Shown here piece after piece: positions 54,705 to 62,719 of a stretch of 64,000 bases of DNA. Under the pieces are notes generated by a model, which saw nothing but the letters and a program-made list of their open reading frames with translations, was not told where the DNA came from and ran no database searches. Positions within the stretch are counted from its first letter, which is position 1. Every line of letters starts with the position of its first letter. The DNA comes from Pseudacidovorax sp. NFM-22 (lineage in GTDB: Bacteria > Pseudomonadota > Gammaproteobacteria > Burkholderiales > Burkholderiaceae_C). Position numbers and translations under genes: made by a program. The stretch lies in assembly GCF_021401245.1 (NCBI RefSeq), contig NZ_JACBFY010000008.1:62001-126000 (forward strand), in the 5' to 3' direction.

Positions 54705-55331
54705 TCAGGCGTTGGCCCGCCGGGCGATCTCGGCACGCTCCGCGGCGCGGGCGGCCTGCACGCTGGGCCGCGCCTCGATGCGCTGCACATAGGCCTGAAG
54801 GTGGGGCCAGGCCCCGAGCGGGATGGCCTGCAGCCCGGCCCAGCTCACGACGGCATAGGCATGGGCATCCGCGGCGGTGAAGCCCTCGCCGTGCAGGAAG
54901 TCGCGCCTGGCCAGCACCTCGTCGAGCCAGGCCAGGCGGCGCTGCACGTTCTCGGTGGCGATGGGCCGGTACTCGGGCGGCGTGTTGGCGCGGAACAGCG
55001 GCGTGAAGCTCTTGTGCAGCTCCGAGCCGAGGAAATTCATCCACTCCAGCACGCGGTAGCGCGCCATGTCCAGCGCGCGGGGCAGGAGCGCGTCGGCGCC
55101 GTGCCGGTCGCATAGGTACTGGAGGATCACGGCCGCCTCGGTGAGCACCTGGCCGTCGTCCGTTTCCAGCGCGGGCACCTGTCCCTTGGGGTTGATGCGG
55201 TGCAGATCGCGGCCGTCGGCCAGCCGCTTGGCGCGGACATCCACCCAGACGAGGTCGAGCGGCACACCGATCTCGCGCGCGACGACGTCCACTGCCAGGG
55301 CGCAGGTGTGGGGGCTGAGGTAGAGCTTCAT
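54705..55331 (-). CDS. Glutathione S-transferase family protein (first of a pair)
   Basis: A 208-residue beta-class-like GST: MKLYLSPHTCALAVDVVARE with Cys 10, NPKGQVPALETDDGQVLTE for the glutathione site, and the C-terminal domain LLGEGFTAADAHAYAV-like segment at about 145-165 (HGEGFTAADAHAYAVVSW). First gene of the minus operon; its promoter is in the 502-bp spacer with two operator repeats. Possible roles: conjugation or glutathione-dependent cleavage/isomerisation in a catabolic pathway. Confidence 0.88.
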   Translation of the reverse strand: MKLYLSPHTCALAVDVVAREIGVPLDLVWVDVRAKRLADGRDLHRINPKGQVPALETDDGQVLTEAAVILQYLCDRHGADALLPRALDMARYRVLEWMNFLGSELHKSFTPLFRANTPPEYRPIATENVQRRLAWLDEVLARRDFLHGEGFTAADAHAYAVVSWAGLQAIPLGAWPHLQAYVQRIEARPSVQAARAAERAEIARRANA

Positions 55332-55420
55332 TGGCGGGTGGTCCTTGCGCGGCGTGGTTGCCGCCTTGTGGTGCGGCTGTGCACCGATTCGTTGCATAGG
55401 GTCAAAACCATGGTCATGAA

Positions 55421-55438
55421 ATTACTGCTATGCGATAA
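55421..55438. promoter_or_regulatory. Operator repeat, copy 1
   Basis: ATTACTGCTATGCGATAA at 90 bp from the GST start codon. It matches copy 2 (55563-55580) at 15 of 18 positions; shared form ATTACTGC-WW-TGCGRTAA, a near-palindrome. Copies are 142 bp apart, about 13.5 helical turns, compatible with regulator looping. Confidence 0.6.
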
Positions 55439-55562
55439 ATGTGCCATTCGGCGCGGCGGGGGTGTGTTGGTGGAACTACCTGAGGGGGAAGGGCGTGCCT
55501 CTGTCCTTCGGCGCGTCGAATGACCGGCCTCGCTTGAAGAAGGGCATCCGGGTGGATCGTGG

Positions 55563-55580
55563 ATTACTGCATTGCGGTAA
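55563..55580. promoter_or_regulatory. Operator repeat, copy 2
   Basis: ATTACTGCATTGCGGTAA, with one more base (T) making ATTACTGC-ATT-GCGGTAAT, a 19-bp palindrome with a single mismatch. The likely binder is the IclR regulator at 49935 or another not encoded here. Confidence 0.62.
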
Positions 55581-55684
55581 TTCGTGGTCCTTCATCGGTC
55601 ATCCAGCCTGGAACGACCCTTGCATGCTCCGATGTCACTTGGACAAAACTGTGCACTTCACCGCCATTTTGTTGCTTGATATTA

Positions 55685-55717
55685 ATGCTGTATTTCGTCA
55701 CTAAGAAAAAACAGCAT
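55685..55717. promoter_or_regulatory. Inverted repeat upstream of the catabolic operon
   Basis: ATGCTGT (55685-55691) and ACAGCAT (55711-55717) are perfect 7-bp arms with a 19-bp spacer, about 120-150 bp before the Bug start. It overlaps the most AT-rich part of the spacer, so it may mark the plus-strand promoter. Confidence 0.45.
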
Positions 55718-55833
55718 ATGATCTGCACATCGACGAGCGGTTCGGAGTTGCCCGTTGTCCATCGCCGCCCAGGTGCTCACCCCCGGCACCTGGTCCCGGC
55801 CCCGTCTTCGCTGGGGTGCCAAGGAATCGCGCA

Positions 55834-56820
55834 ATGAGAAGGAAATCCGTACTGCAGGCCTGTGCCGCCATCGCTCTGGCGGCGGCATCCGGGCTGCTGC
55901 CGCTGCAGGCATCGGCCCAGGGCAACTGGCCCTCGCGGCCCATCCGCATCGTGGTGCCGTACCCGCCGGGCACCGGCCCCGACGTCATGGCCCGCCTGGT
56001 GGCAGACGGCCTGGGCAAGGAGCTCAAGGCGTCCATCGTGGTGGAGAACAAGGCGGGGGCCAACGGCATCATCGGCACCACCGAAGTGGTGAAGGCGCCG
56101 GCCGACGGCTACACCTACCTGCTGGTCGACCGGCTCACGCTCACCGTGAATCCGCTGCTCTACCAGCCGCCCTACGACCCGAAGAAGGACCTGGTCTCCG
56201 TCAGCAACATCGCCGACGTGAACCTGTACCTGGTCACCAGTGCCCAGTTGCCGGCCAACGACTTCAAGTCCTTCATCGCCTACGCCAAGGCGCATCCGGG
56301 CAAGGTCACCTTCGGCACCGGCGGCGTGGGCAGCGTGATGCACCTGAACATGGAACTGCTGCAGTCGGGCACCGGCGTGCAGTTCCTGCATGTGCCCTAC
56401 AAGGCGCTGGCCGAGGTGATCCCGGCCATGCTGGGCGGGCAGGTCGAGGCCACTTCCGGCGGGGTCGAGGCCATGCTGCCCTACGTGCAGAAGGGCAGCT
56501 TCAAGCTGCTGGCGGTAGGCGCGCCCACGCGCCAGTCCATCGTGCCCAACGTGCCGACCATCGTGGAGGCGGGCGGCTCCGACATGCTGCTGTCCACCTC
56601 GTACTCCTTCCACGCGAAAAGCGGCGTGCCGCCGGAGATCCTGGCGCGCATGAACGAGGCGCTGACCAAGGTGCTCTCCCAGCCCGAGCTCAAGCGCTGG
56701 GCGGCCGAGCGTGGCCTGGGCGCAGGTGCTTCCACGCCGGCCGAGCTGGACGCGCGCATCGCCGTCGACAACGAGCGCATCGGCCGCCTGGTGCGCGAGC
56801 GCGGCATCAAGGTGCAGTGA
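55834..56820 (+). CDS. Bug/TctC substrate-binding protein (4 of 4)
   Basis: A 328-residue periplasmic receptor with a signal peptide (about 1-29; MRRKSVLQACAAIALAAASG, cleaved near SAQ) and Bug motifs IRIVVPYPPGTGPDVMARLV, VVENKAGANGIIGTTEVVKA and LHVPYKALAEVIPAMLGGQ. ATG 55834 has AAGGAA 7 bases upstream; a GTG at 55816 is less likely. First gene of the plus-strand catabolic operon, presumably binding the growth substrate. Confidence 0.92.
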   Translation: MRRKSVLQACAAIALAAASGLLPLQASAQGNWPSRPIRIVVPYPPGTGPDVMARLVADGLGKELKASIVVENKAGANGIIGTTEVVKAPADGYTYLLVDRLTLTVNPLLYQPPYDPKKDLVSVSNIADVNLYLVTSAQLPANDFKSFIAYAKAHPGKVTFGTGGVGSVMHLNMELLQSGTGVQFLHVPYKALAEVIPAMLGGQVEATSGGVEAMLPYVQKGSFKLLAVGAPTRQSIVPNVPTIVEAGGSDMLLSTSYSFHAKSGVPPEILARMNEALTKVLSQPELKRWAAERGLGAGASTPAELDARIAVDNERIGRLVRERGIKVQ

Positions 56821-56859
56821 GCACCGCGTCTCGACCCACAAGCAAAGAGGACATCGGCG

Positions 56860-58422
56860 ATGACTGAGCAGACTGGCGCGCAGGCCCTGTGGGCGGCGCT
56901 CTCCGGCGAGGGGGTGGACACCTGCTTCGCCAACCCCGGCACGACGGAGCTGGATCTGGTGCGCGCGCTGGAAGGCCAGGATGCGATCCGCTGCGTGATC
57001 GGCCTGCAGGAGAACGTCTGCACCGGCGCGGCCGACGGCTACGGCCGCATGACGGGGCGGCCAGCCGCCACGTTGCTGCACCTGGGGCCTGGCTTCGCCA
57101 ACGGCATCGCCAACCTGCACAACGCGCGGCGTGCGCGCACGCCCATCGTCAACCTCATCGGCGACCACACCAGCTGGCACCTGCCCTTCGATGCCCCGCT
57201 CAGCTCGGACATCGAATCGCTGGCGCGGCCGGTGTCGGGCTGGGTGCACCGCATCGCCAGCACGGCCGATGCGCCGCGGGCGGCGGCCGAGTCGGTGCGC
57301 CAGTCGCTGGCCGACGGGGGGCAGGGCGCGACGCTGATCTTTCCGGCGGACTACCAGGCCGAGCCGCTGCCGGGCACGCCCGCGCCGGCCGCAGTGCCTG
57401 CCGCGGTCGCGGCGCCCGAGGCGCCTGCCCTCGACCTGGCGGCCTGCGCGCAACGCCTGCGCACGGCCCGCCGCATCGTGCTGCTGCTCGGCGGCGGTGG
57501 CGAAGCGGGCGGCCTGGGTGCACGGGCCCAGCGCGCGGCGTCCCGCCTGTGCGCCGCCCTGGGCGCCACCGCCTATGCCGAGACCTTCCCGGCCCGCGCC
57601 GAGCGCGGCCAGGGCCTGCCGGCCTTCGACCGGCTGCCCTACTTTCCCGAGCCGGCACGCGCCGTGCTCGACCCGGCCGACCTGGTGCTGCTGGCCGGTG
57701 CGCTGCCGCCGGTCACCTACTTTGGCTACGCGGGGCATCCCAGCCTGCTGGTGGCGCCCGAGCGCCTGCTGAGCCTGGGCTCCCCCGGCCGTCCGGTGGC
57801 CGAGGTGCTGGAGCAACTGGCCGACGCGCTCGATGCACCGCCCTTCGAGGCCCCGGTTCACCCGCTGCCTGCCGCGCCCACCGGGCCGCTCACGCCGGCC
57901 GCCATCGGTGCAGTGCTCACGCGGGCTCTGCCGGAAGGCGCCATCGTCTCGGTCGAAGGCGGCACCTGCGGCTATCCCTTCTATGCCGCTTCGGCCGTGG
58001 CGCCGCTGCACACGGCGCTCACCAACACCGGCGGTGCCATCGGCCAGGGCCTGCCTGTGGCGGTGGGCGCGGCCATCGCCTGCCCGGGGCGGCAGGTGGT
58101 GGGGCTGCTGTCGGACGGCAGCACCCAGTACACGATCCAGGCGCTCTGGACGATGGCGCACGAGCAGCTCGACGTGGTCGTGCTCATCGCCGCCAACCAC
58201 CAGTACGCCATCCTGCGCAACGAACTGCGCCGCGGCGGCGCACCGCTGGGCAAGCGGGCCGAGGCGCTGACGGCGCTCGATTCGCCGCGCATCGACTGGG
58301 TCGGGCTGGCGCAGTCGTACGGCGTGCCCGCCACGCGCGCGGCCACGGCAGAGGAACTCGCGGCCCAACTGCAGGACGCCTTCGGCCGCCGCGGCCCGGC
58401 CCTCATCGAAATGGCCCTCTGA
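56860..58422 (+). CDS. Thiamine-diphosphate-dependent enzyme (acetolactate synthase/benzoylformate decarboxylase-like)
   Basis: A 520-residue ThDP enzyme of the acetolactate-synthase superfamily. N-terminal Pyr domain with catalytic Glu in GLQENVCTGAADGYGR (about 51), middle domain, and C-terminal PP domain with the metal/ThDP motif LLSDGSTQYTIQALW (about 420; SDG where most have GDG) and ANHQYAILRNE. It lacks a clear ilvN partner and flavin-type features are not evident. By context it decarboxylates a 2-keto acid or cleaves a C-C bond of a pathway intermediate (inference). Confidence 0.85.
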   Translation: MTEQTGAQALWAALSGEGVDTCFANPGTTELDLVRALEGQDAIRCVIGLQENVCTGAADGYGRMTGRPAATLLHLGPGFANGIANLHNARRARTPIVNLIGDHTSWHLPFDAPLSSDIESLARPVSGWVHRIASTADAPRAAAESVRQSLADGGQGATLIFPADYQAEPLPGTPAPAAVPAAVAAPEAPALDLAACAQRLRTARRIVLLLGGGGEAGGLGARAQRAASRLCAALGATAYAETFPARAERGQGLPAFDRLPYFPEPARAVLDPADLVLLAGALPPVTYFGYAGHPSLLVAPERLLSLGSPGRPVAEVLEQLADALDAPPFEAPVHPLPAAPTGPLTPAAIGAVLTRALPEGAIVSVEGGTCGYPFYAASAVAPLHTALTNTGGAIGQGLPVAVGAAIACPGRQVVGLLSDGSTQYTIQALWTMAHEQLDVVVLIAANHQYAILRNELRRGGAPLGKRAEALTALDSPRIDWVGLAQSYGVPATRAATAEELAAQLQDAFGRRGPALIEMAL

Positions 58423-58462
58423 GCACCCGCTCGGGCCGGAACCCTCCAAGGAGCAAACGAAC

Positions 58463-59257
58463 ATGGACCTCAGACTCAAGGGCAAGGTGGCCGTGGTGAC
58501 CGGCGGCAGCCTGGGCATCGGCCGCGCGGTGGCCGAGGCCTTCGCGGCCGAAGGCGTGCGCGTGGCCATCGTGGCCCGCAGTCAGGGCGCGCTGGAGCAG
58601 GCCGCGCGCGAGATCACCGAGAAGACTGGCACCGAGGTGCTGGCCGCCCCGGCCGACGTGAGCGACACGGCGCAGGTGCAGGCCGCCGTCGACAAGGTGG
58701 CGGCGCACTTCGGCCGCATCGACATCCTGGTCAACGGTGCTGCCCATCCGGGTGGCCTGGTGCGCAGCGAGATCGAGAACGCCGACCCCGAAGGCCTGCT
58801 GCAGGACATCGACATCAAGGTCGTGGGCTACATGCGCTTCGCCAAGGCCTGTGCGGCGCACATGCGAAAGGGCGGCTGGGGCCGCATCGTCAACATCGGC
58901 GGGCTCACCGGGCGCGGCAGCAAGCAGCTGTCGGGCATGCGCAACGTGGCCGTGGCGCACCTGACCAAGACGCTGTCCGACCAGCTCGGCCCCTCGGGCA
59001 TCACCGTCAACGTGATCCATCCGGGCGTGGTGGAGACGCCGCACATCCACGAGCTCTACGCCAAGGAGGCCAAGCTGCAGGGCCTGACGCCCGCGCAGGT
59101 GGAGGCCAACTACGCCAAGGCGACGCCGATCCGCCGCGTGCTGCAGGTGGACGAGATCGCGGACGTGGTGCTCTTCCTTTCGTCCGACCGCGCGGCGGCC
59201 ATCACCGGCGAATCCATCGCGGTGGATGGCGGCATCACGCGCGGCATCTTCCTCTGA
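58463..59257 (+). CDS. SDR-family protein lacking the catalytic triad
   Basis: A 264-residue Rossmann-fold protein with the cofactor motif TGGSLGIGRAVAEAFAAEGV (about 12-31) and C-terminal VDGGITRGIFL. In the catalytic region, where SDRs have Ser, Tyr-x-x-x-Lys, the sequence is NIGGLTG then SGMRN: by alignment from AVAHLTKTL, Ser, Tyr and Lys are replaced by Gly, Ser and Asn. The cofactor fold may be used for binding or for a different chemistry. Related proteins of this type exist to my memory but without known function. Confidence 0.85.
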   Translation: MDLRLKGKVAVVTGGSLGIGRAVAEAFAAEGVRVAIVARSQGALEQAAREITEKTGTEVLAAPADVSDTAQVQAAVDKVAAHFGRIDILVNGAAHPGGLVRSEIENADPEGLLQDIDIKVVGYMRFAKACAAHMRKGGWGRIVNIGGLTGRGSKQLSGMRNVAVAHLTKTLSDQLGPSGITVNVIHPGVVETPHIHELYAKEAKLQGLTPAQVEANYAKATPIRRVLQVDEIADVVLFLSSDRAAAITGESIAVDGGITRGIFL

Positions 59258-59292
59258 GACCGAGACATCCAGCCATCCAAGGAGCGATCGAC

Positions 59293-60330
59293 ATGAACGG
59301 AACCATTCTTGTGGGCACGGCGGGACAGGGCATCCTGCGCAGCGTGGACGACGGCGCCACCTGGCACCGCCTGGGCCTGAAGGAGGCCATCGAGTTCGAC
59401 GGCACAGTGCGGGCGCTGGCGGTGGATCCGTCCGACCCGAGCCGGGTGCTGGCCGGCGCCGACGTGGGCATCTGCCTGTCCACCGACGGCGGCGCGCATT
59501 TCCAGCGCGTGGCCTCGCCGGCGGACGGCCAGACCGTCTGGGCCCTGGCCTTCTGCCCGACCGATCCGCAACTGGTGCTGGCGGGCACCGGAGCACCCTC
59601 GCGGGCCTGCATGTACCGTTCGCGCGATGGCGGGCGCAGCTGGCAGACGCTCGACGTGGAACTGCCCGAGTTCTGCGCCGGCGTGAACCGCCCGCGCATC
59701 CTCACCATCGCCTTCCATCCGCAGAAGGCCGGCGAGGCCTGGTTCGGCGTGGAGGAGGGCGGCGCCTGGCGCACGCGCGATGCCGGCGACCGGTGGGAGC
59801 GCATCGACACGCCCGGCCGCGGCATCAACAACTCCGACATCCACGCCATCGCCGTGCTGCCCGCCACGGCCGATGCGCCAGCCAAGCACATCGTGGTGAC
59901 GGTCAACGCCGTGTGCGAGAGCACGGACGACGCCGAAAGCTTCCGCTGCCATCCGTCGAAGGACCGCTTCGATGGCCTCTACTACACCCGCACCGTGCAG
60001 CCGCTGGACGCCGAGGGCCGCGAGCTGCTGCTGGCCATCGGCGACGGCACGCCGGGCTCGCGCACGCGCATCTACCGCTCCGCCGACCGCGGCGAGACCT
60101 GGGCGCAGACCCTGCTGAACACGGCGCCCAATTCCACCGTGTGGACCTTCGGCACGCATGCCAGCGACCGCGGCCTGCTCTTCGCCGGCACCAAGTACGG
60201 GCACCTGCTGCGCTCGACCAACGGCGGACGCAGCTGGTTCAAGGAATGGCGCGACTTCAGCGAGATCACCTCGGTGGCCTGGACGCCCTTCGTGGCGCCC
60301 GTGCACGCGCATCCGCAGTCCATCAACTGA
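59293..60330 (+). CDS. Cytoplasmic Asp-box (BNR/sialidase-type) beta-propeller protein
   Basis: A 345-residue protein made of repeated blades, each with an Asp box: SVDDGATW, STDGGAHF, SRDGGRSW, TRDAGDRW, SADRGETW and STNGGRSW. No signal peptide is present (MNGTILVGTAGQG), unlike most propellers of this type. No catalytic residues of sialidases can be placed. It might be a scaffold, lactonase-like hydrolase or sensor in the pathway. It begins 35 bp after the SDR gene. Confidence 0.8.
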   Translation: MNGTILVGTAGQGILRSVDDGATWHRLGLKEAIEFDGTVRALAVDPSDPSRVLAGADVGICLSTDGGAHFQRVASPADGQTVWALAFCPTDPQLVLAGTGAPSRACMYRSRDGGRSWQTLDVELPEFCAGVNRPRILTIAFHPQKAGEAWFGVEEGGAWRTRDAGDRWERIDTPGRGINNSDIHAIAVLPATADAPAKHIVVTVNAVCESTDDAESFRCHPSKDRFDGLYYTRTVQPLDAEGRELLLAIGDGTPGSRTRIYRSADRGETWAQTLLNTAPNSTVWTFGTHASDRGLLFAGTKYGHLLRSTNGGRSWFKEWRDFSEITSVAWTPFVAPVHAHPQSIN

Positions 60331-60346
60331 CATCCGAAGGCCGGCC

Positions 60347-60847
60347 ATGAACACCCGCACCCCCGCATCCGCCAACGGCGCCGGCACCGAGGTCCGCCCG
60401 CGCATCCGACGTACCCACCTGGCGCTGTTCGTGAAGGACCCCTTCGCCTCGGCCCCGTGGTACGAGGATGTGCTGGGCATGCAGGTCACGGCGCGCGGGG
60501 CGCGCTGGGTGTTCCTGTCCTTCGGCCAGAAGCACCACGACATCGCGCTGATCAAGGTGGACGACCCGGAGACCGCCACGCGCGGCACGATCAACCTGCA
60601 GCACTACGGCCTGGAGATCGAGGGCGACATCGACGACCTGCGCCGCCTCTACGGCATGCTGCTCCGCAAGAACGTGGAGGTGGTCAAGACCACCGACCAC
60701 AAGGTGGGCTACGGCCTGTACTTCCACGACCCCGACGGGCACCGCTTCGAGTTCTTCCTCGAAGTGGTGCACGACGACGAGGAGGCCAAGCGCCTGCTGG
60801 GCGAATACAACGCCCCCAGCGATGCCTTCGACCTGCAGCCGTTGTGA
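60347..60847 (+). CDS. VOC family protein, extradiol-dioxygenase/glyoxalase-like
   Basis: A 166-residue VOC protein (about 22-150) retaining candidate metal ligands: His in RTHLALFVKDP, His in NLQHYGLEIEG and Glu in GHRFEFFLEV. A single complete metal site suggests a lyase, isomerase or single-domain type I dioxygenase role. ATG 60347 lies 16 bp after the propeller gene. A ring-cleavage dioxygenase would be expected to be larger (two modules). Confidence 0.85.
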   Translation: MNTRTPASANGAGTEVRPRIRRTHLALFVKDPFASAPWYEDVLGMQVTARGARWVFLSFGQKHHDIALIKVDDPETATRGTINLQHYGLEIEGDIDDLRRLYGMLLRKNVEVVKTTDHKVGYGLYFHDPDGHRFEFFLEVVHDDEEAKRLLGEYNAPSDAFDLQPL

Positions 60848-60891
60848 GCCGCCGGTCCCGACCCTTCTCCGCATTCAGAAAGACGCCTTCC

Positions 60892-61494
60892 ATGAGCACC
60901 CCCGACCTCAGCGCCTTCCACATCCGCAAGTGGTACCTCCAGATCGAGGACACCCTGGCCGGCGAGACCGGTGCGCCCGCCGACGGCGAGCCGCTGCGCA
61001 AGATCGTCATCGCCGCCTGCCTGCGCAACCCCTTTGCGGGCCGCTTCGTGCAGGACCTGTCCGAATGGATCGGTCCCTCGCCCGAGCTGGGCAAGGAATT
61101 CGGCCGCCGCATCCGCGAGGCCGCGGCCGGCCAGCGCATCGAGAGCTACGGCAAGGCCTGCCTCGTCGGCATCGACGGCGAGTACGAGCACGGCAACGCG
61201 CTGCTGACCAACCCCGCCGCCAACCCGGTGCGCGAGGGCGTGGGGGGCGGCAAGTCCTGGGTGCCTTCCACCGGCAAGCGCGGCGGCCCCGGCACCATCA
61301 TCGACATCCCGCTGGCGCACAAGGACGCGCTGTACGTGCGCTCGCACTACGACACCGTGTCCGCCATGTTCGGCGACGGACCCAACCGCGACGAGGTGGT
61401 GCTGATCTGGGCCTTCGCCACGCGCGGCCGTCTCAATGCACGCCTGGGCGGCCTGAAGGCCTCCGAGATCAAGGGCGCGGACGGCCTGGTCTGA
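60892..61494 (+). CDS. AA_synth (DUF1185) family protein
   Basis: A 200-residue protein of the family annotated as amino acid synthesis (DUF1185), commonly found in Burkholderiales beside catabolic genes. It has FHIRKWYLQIEDTLAGE at the N-terminus, GKACLVGIDGEYEHGNAL (about 84) and a basic GKSWVPSTGKRGGPGT segment. Enzymatic role unproven. It lies 44 bp after the VOC gene. Confidence 0.78.
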   Translation: MSTPDLSAFHIRKWYLQIEDTLAGETGAPADGEPLRKIVIAACLRNPFAGRFVQDLSEWIGPSPELGKEFGRRIREAAAGQRIESYGKACLVGIDGEYEHGNALLTNPAANPVREGVGGGKSWVPSTGKRGGPGTIIDIPLAHKDALYVRSHYDTVSAMFGDGPNRDEVVLIWAFATRGRLNARLGGLKASEIKGADGLV

Positions 61495-61513
61495 GCGCCG
61501 CAGGAGAGGCTCC

Positions 61514-62386
61514 ATGCAACGCTGCGATCATCGCCTGGCCCTGAACGGCCTGGTCTTCCATGTCACCGAATGGGGCGAGCCCGACGCCTGGCCGGTGCTG
61601 ATGCTGCACGGCATCCGCGGCTATGCCGAGACTTTCGCCGGCGTGGCTGCCGCGCTGCAGCCGGGATCGCGCGTCATCGCCTTCGACCAGCGCGGCCGCG
61701 GCGAGACCGACTGGGACCCGAAGCACGACTACTACACCGACGCCTACGTGGCCGATGTCGAGGCGCTGGTGGCGCAACTGGGCCTGGCGCGCTTCGACCT
61801 GTTGGGCCATTCCATGGGCGGCATCAACGCCATCGTCTATGCCGCCCGGCATCCACAGCAGCTGCGCCGCCTGGTCATCGAGGACGCCGGGCCCGGTGCC
61901 TTCGAGGCCAGCGATGGCGCCACCCGCATCCGCAAGGAGCTGGCGACCACGCCCACCACCTTTGCCAGCTGGGACGAGGCCGCCGCCTTCATGCGCGCGC
62001 TGCGACCCACGGTGACCGAAGAGGCACGCCAGCAGCGGCTGCAGAACATGCTCAAGCCCCTGGAAGGCGGCGGCTTCACCTGGCGCTACGACCATGCGGG
62101 CATCGTCGCCACGCGGCTGAACCCGGACCCGGCCCGCAAGGTGGACCTGGCCGCGCATGTGCAGCAGCTGCGCTGCGAGACGCTGGTGGTGCGGGGCGGC
62201 CGCTCCGATTACCTGCAGCCGGCCATGGTCGCGCACATGCAGGCGCTCAATCCGCGCATCGCCGCCATCGAGATTCCCGATGCGGGCCACTACATCCACG
62301 ACGACCAGCCGGCGCGCTTCGCCGAGGCCGTCACCGCCTTCCTGAAGCGGCCCGACGCGGCCGCCATCGACCCCCTCCGACCATGA
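61514..62386 (+). CDS. Alpha/beta hydrolase
   Basis: A 290-residue alpha/beta hydrolase: HGIRGYAETF oxyanion region, nucleophile elbow GHSMGG (about 99-104), acid RGGRSDYLQ (Asp about 229) and His in PDAGHYIHDDQ (about 256). The layout fits C-C bond hydrolases (MhpC/BphD group) as well as esterases or lactonases. In this operon a role in opening or cleaving a ring-fission or lactone intermediate is plausible. Its stop overlaps the NIPSNAP start by four bases. Confidence 0.88.
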   Translation: MQRCDHRLALNGLVFHVTEWGEPDAWPVLMLHGIRGYAETFAGVAAALQPGSRVIAFDQRGRGETDWDPKHDYYTDAYVADVEALVAQLGLARFDLLGHSMGGINAIVYAARHPQQLRRLVIEDAGPGAFEASDGATRIRKELATTPTTFASWDEAAAFMRALRPTVTEEARQQRLQNMLKPLEGGGFTWRYDHAGIVATRLNPDPARKVDLAAHVQQLRCETLVVRGGRSDYLQPAMVAHMQALNPRIAAIEIPDAGHYIHDDQPARFAEAVTAFLKRPDAAAIDPLRP

Positions 62387-62679
62387 TTCACGAACTGCGA
62401 ACCTACACCCTGGTGCCCGGCGGTGTGCGCGACTACCTGCGCATCTACAACGAGACCGGCCGCGAGTTGCAGACCGGCATCCTGGGCCGGCTGGTGGCGC
62501 TCATGACGCCCGAGAGCGGCGACGTCAACCAGCTGGTCTTCCACTGGTCCTTCGACAGCCTGGACGAGCGCAGCCGTCGCCGCGCCACGCTGATGGCCGA
62601 CCCGGCCTTCGCGGAGTTCCGCAAGCAGGTGCGTCACCTGCTGGTGCGGCAGGAAAGCCGGCTGCTGTCGGCCGCCTGA
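62383..62679 (+). CDS. NIPSNAP family protein
   Basis: A 98-residue dimeric alpha-beta barrel protein (MIHELRTYTLVPGGVRDYLR, LVFHWSFDSLDERSRRRA, FRKQVRHLLVRQESRLL). NIPSNAP domains are frequent in catabolic operons beside monooxygenases and hydrolases, though their role there is unclear. Coupled to the alpha/beta hydrolase (ATGA overlap). Confidence 0.85.
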   Translation: MIHELRTYTLVPGGVRDYLRIYNETGRELQTGILGRLVALMTPESGDVNQLVFHWSFDSLDERSRRRATLMADPAFAEFRKQVRHLLVRQESRLLSAA

Positions 62680-62719
62680 GTTCCCGGCCCCGTTCCCCTC
62701 CCACGTCTCCGGAGTCCCC

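Larger units (their letters stand above)
55332..55833. other. Divergent promoter region between the GST-Bug and catabolic operons
   Basis: A 502-bp gene-free spacer, AT-richer than its surroundings, between two operons starting at 55331 (minus) and 55834 (plus). It contains two 18-bp near-palindromes and a 7-bp-arm inverted repeat, listed separately. No convincing coding frame exists. Confidence 0.8.
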
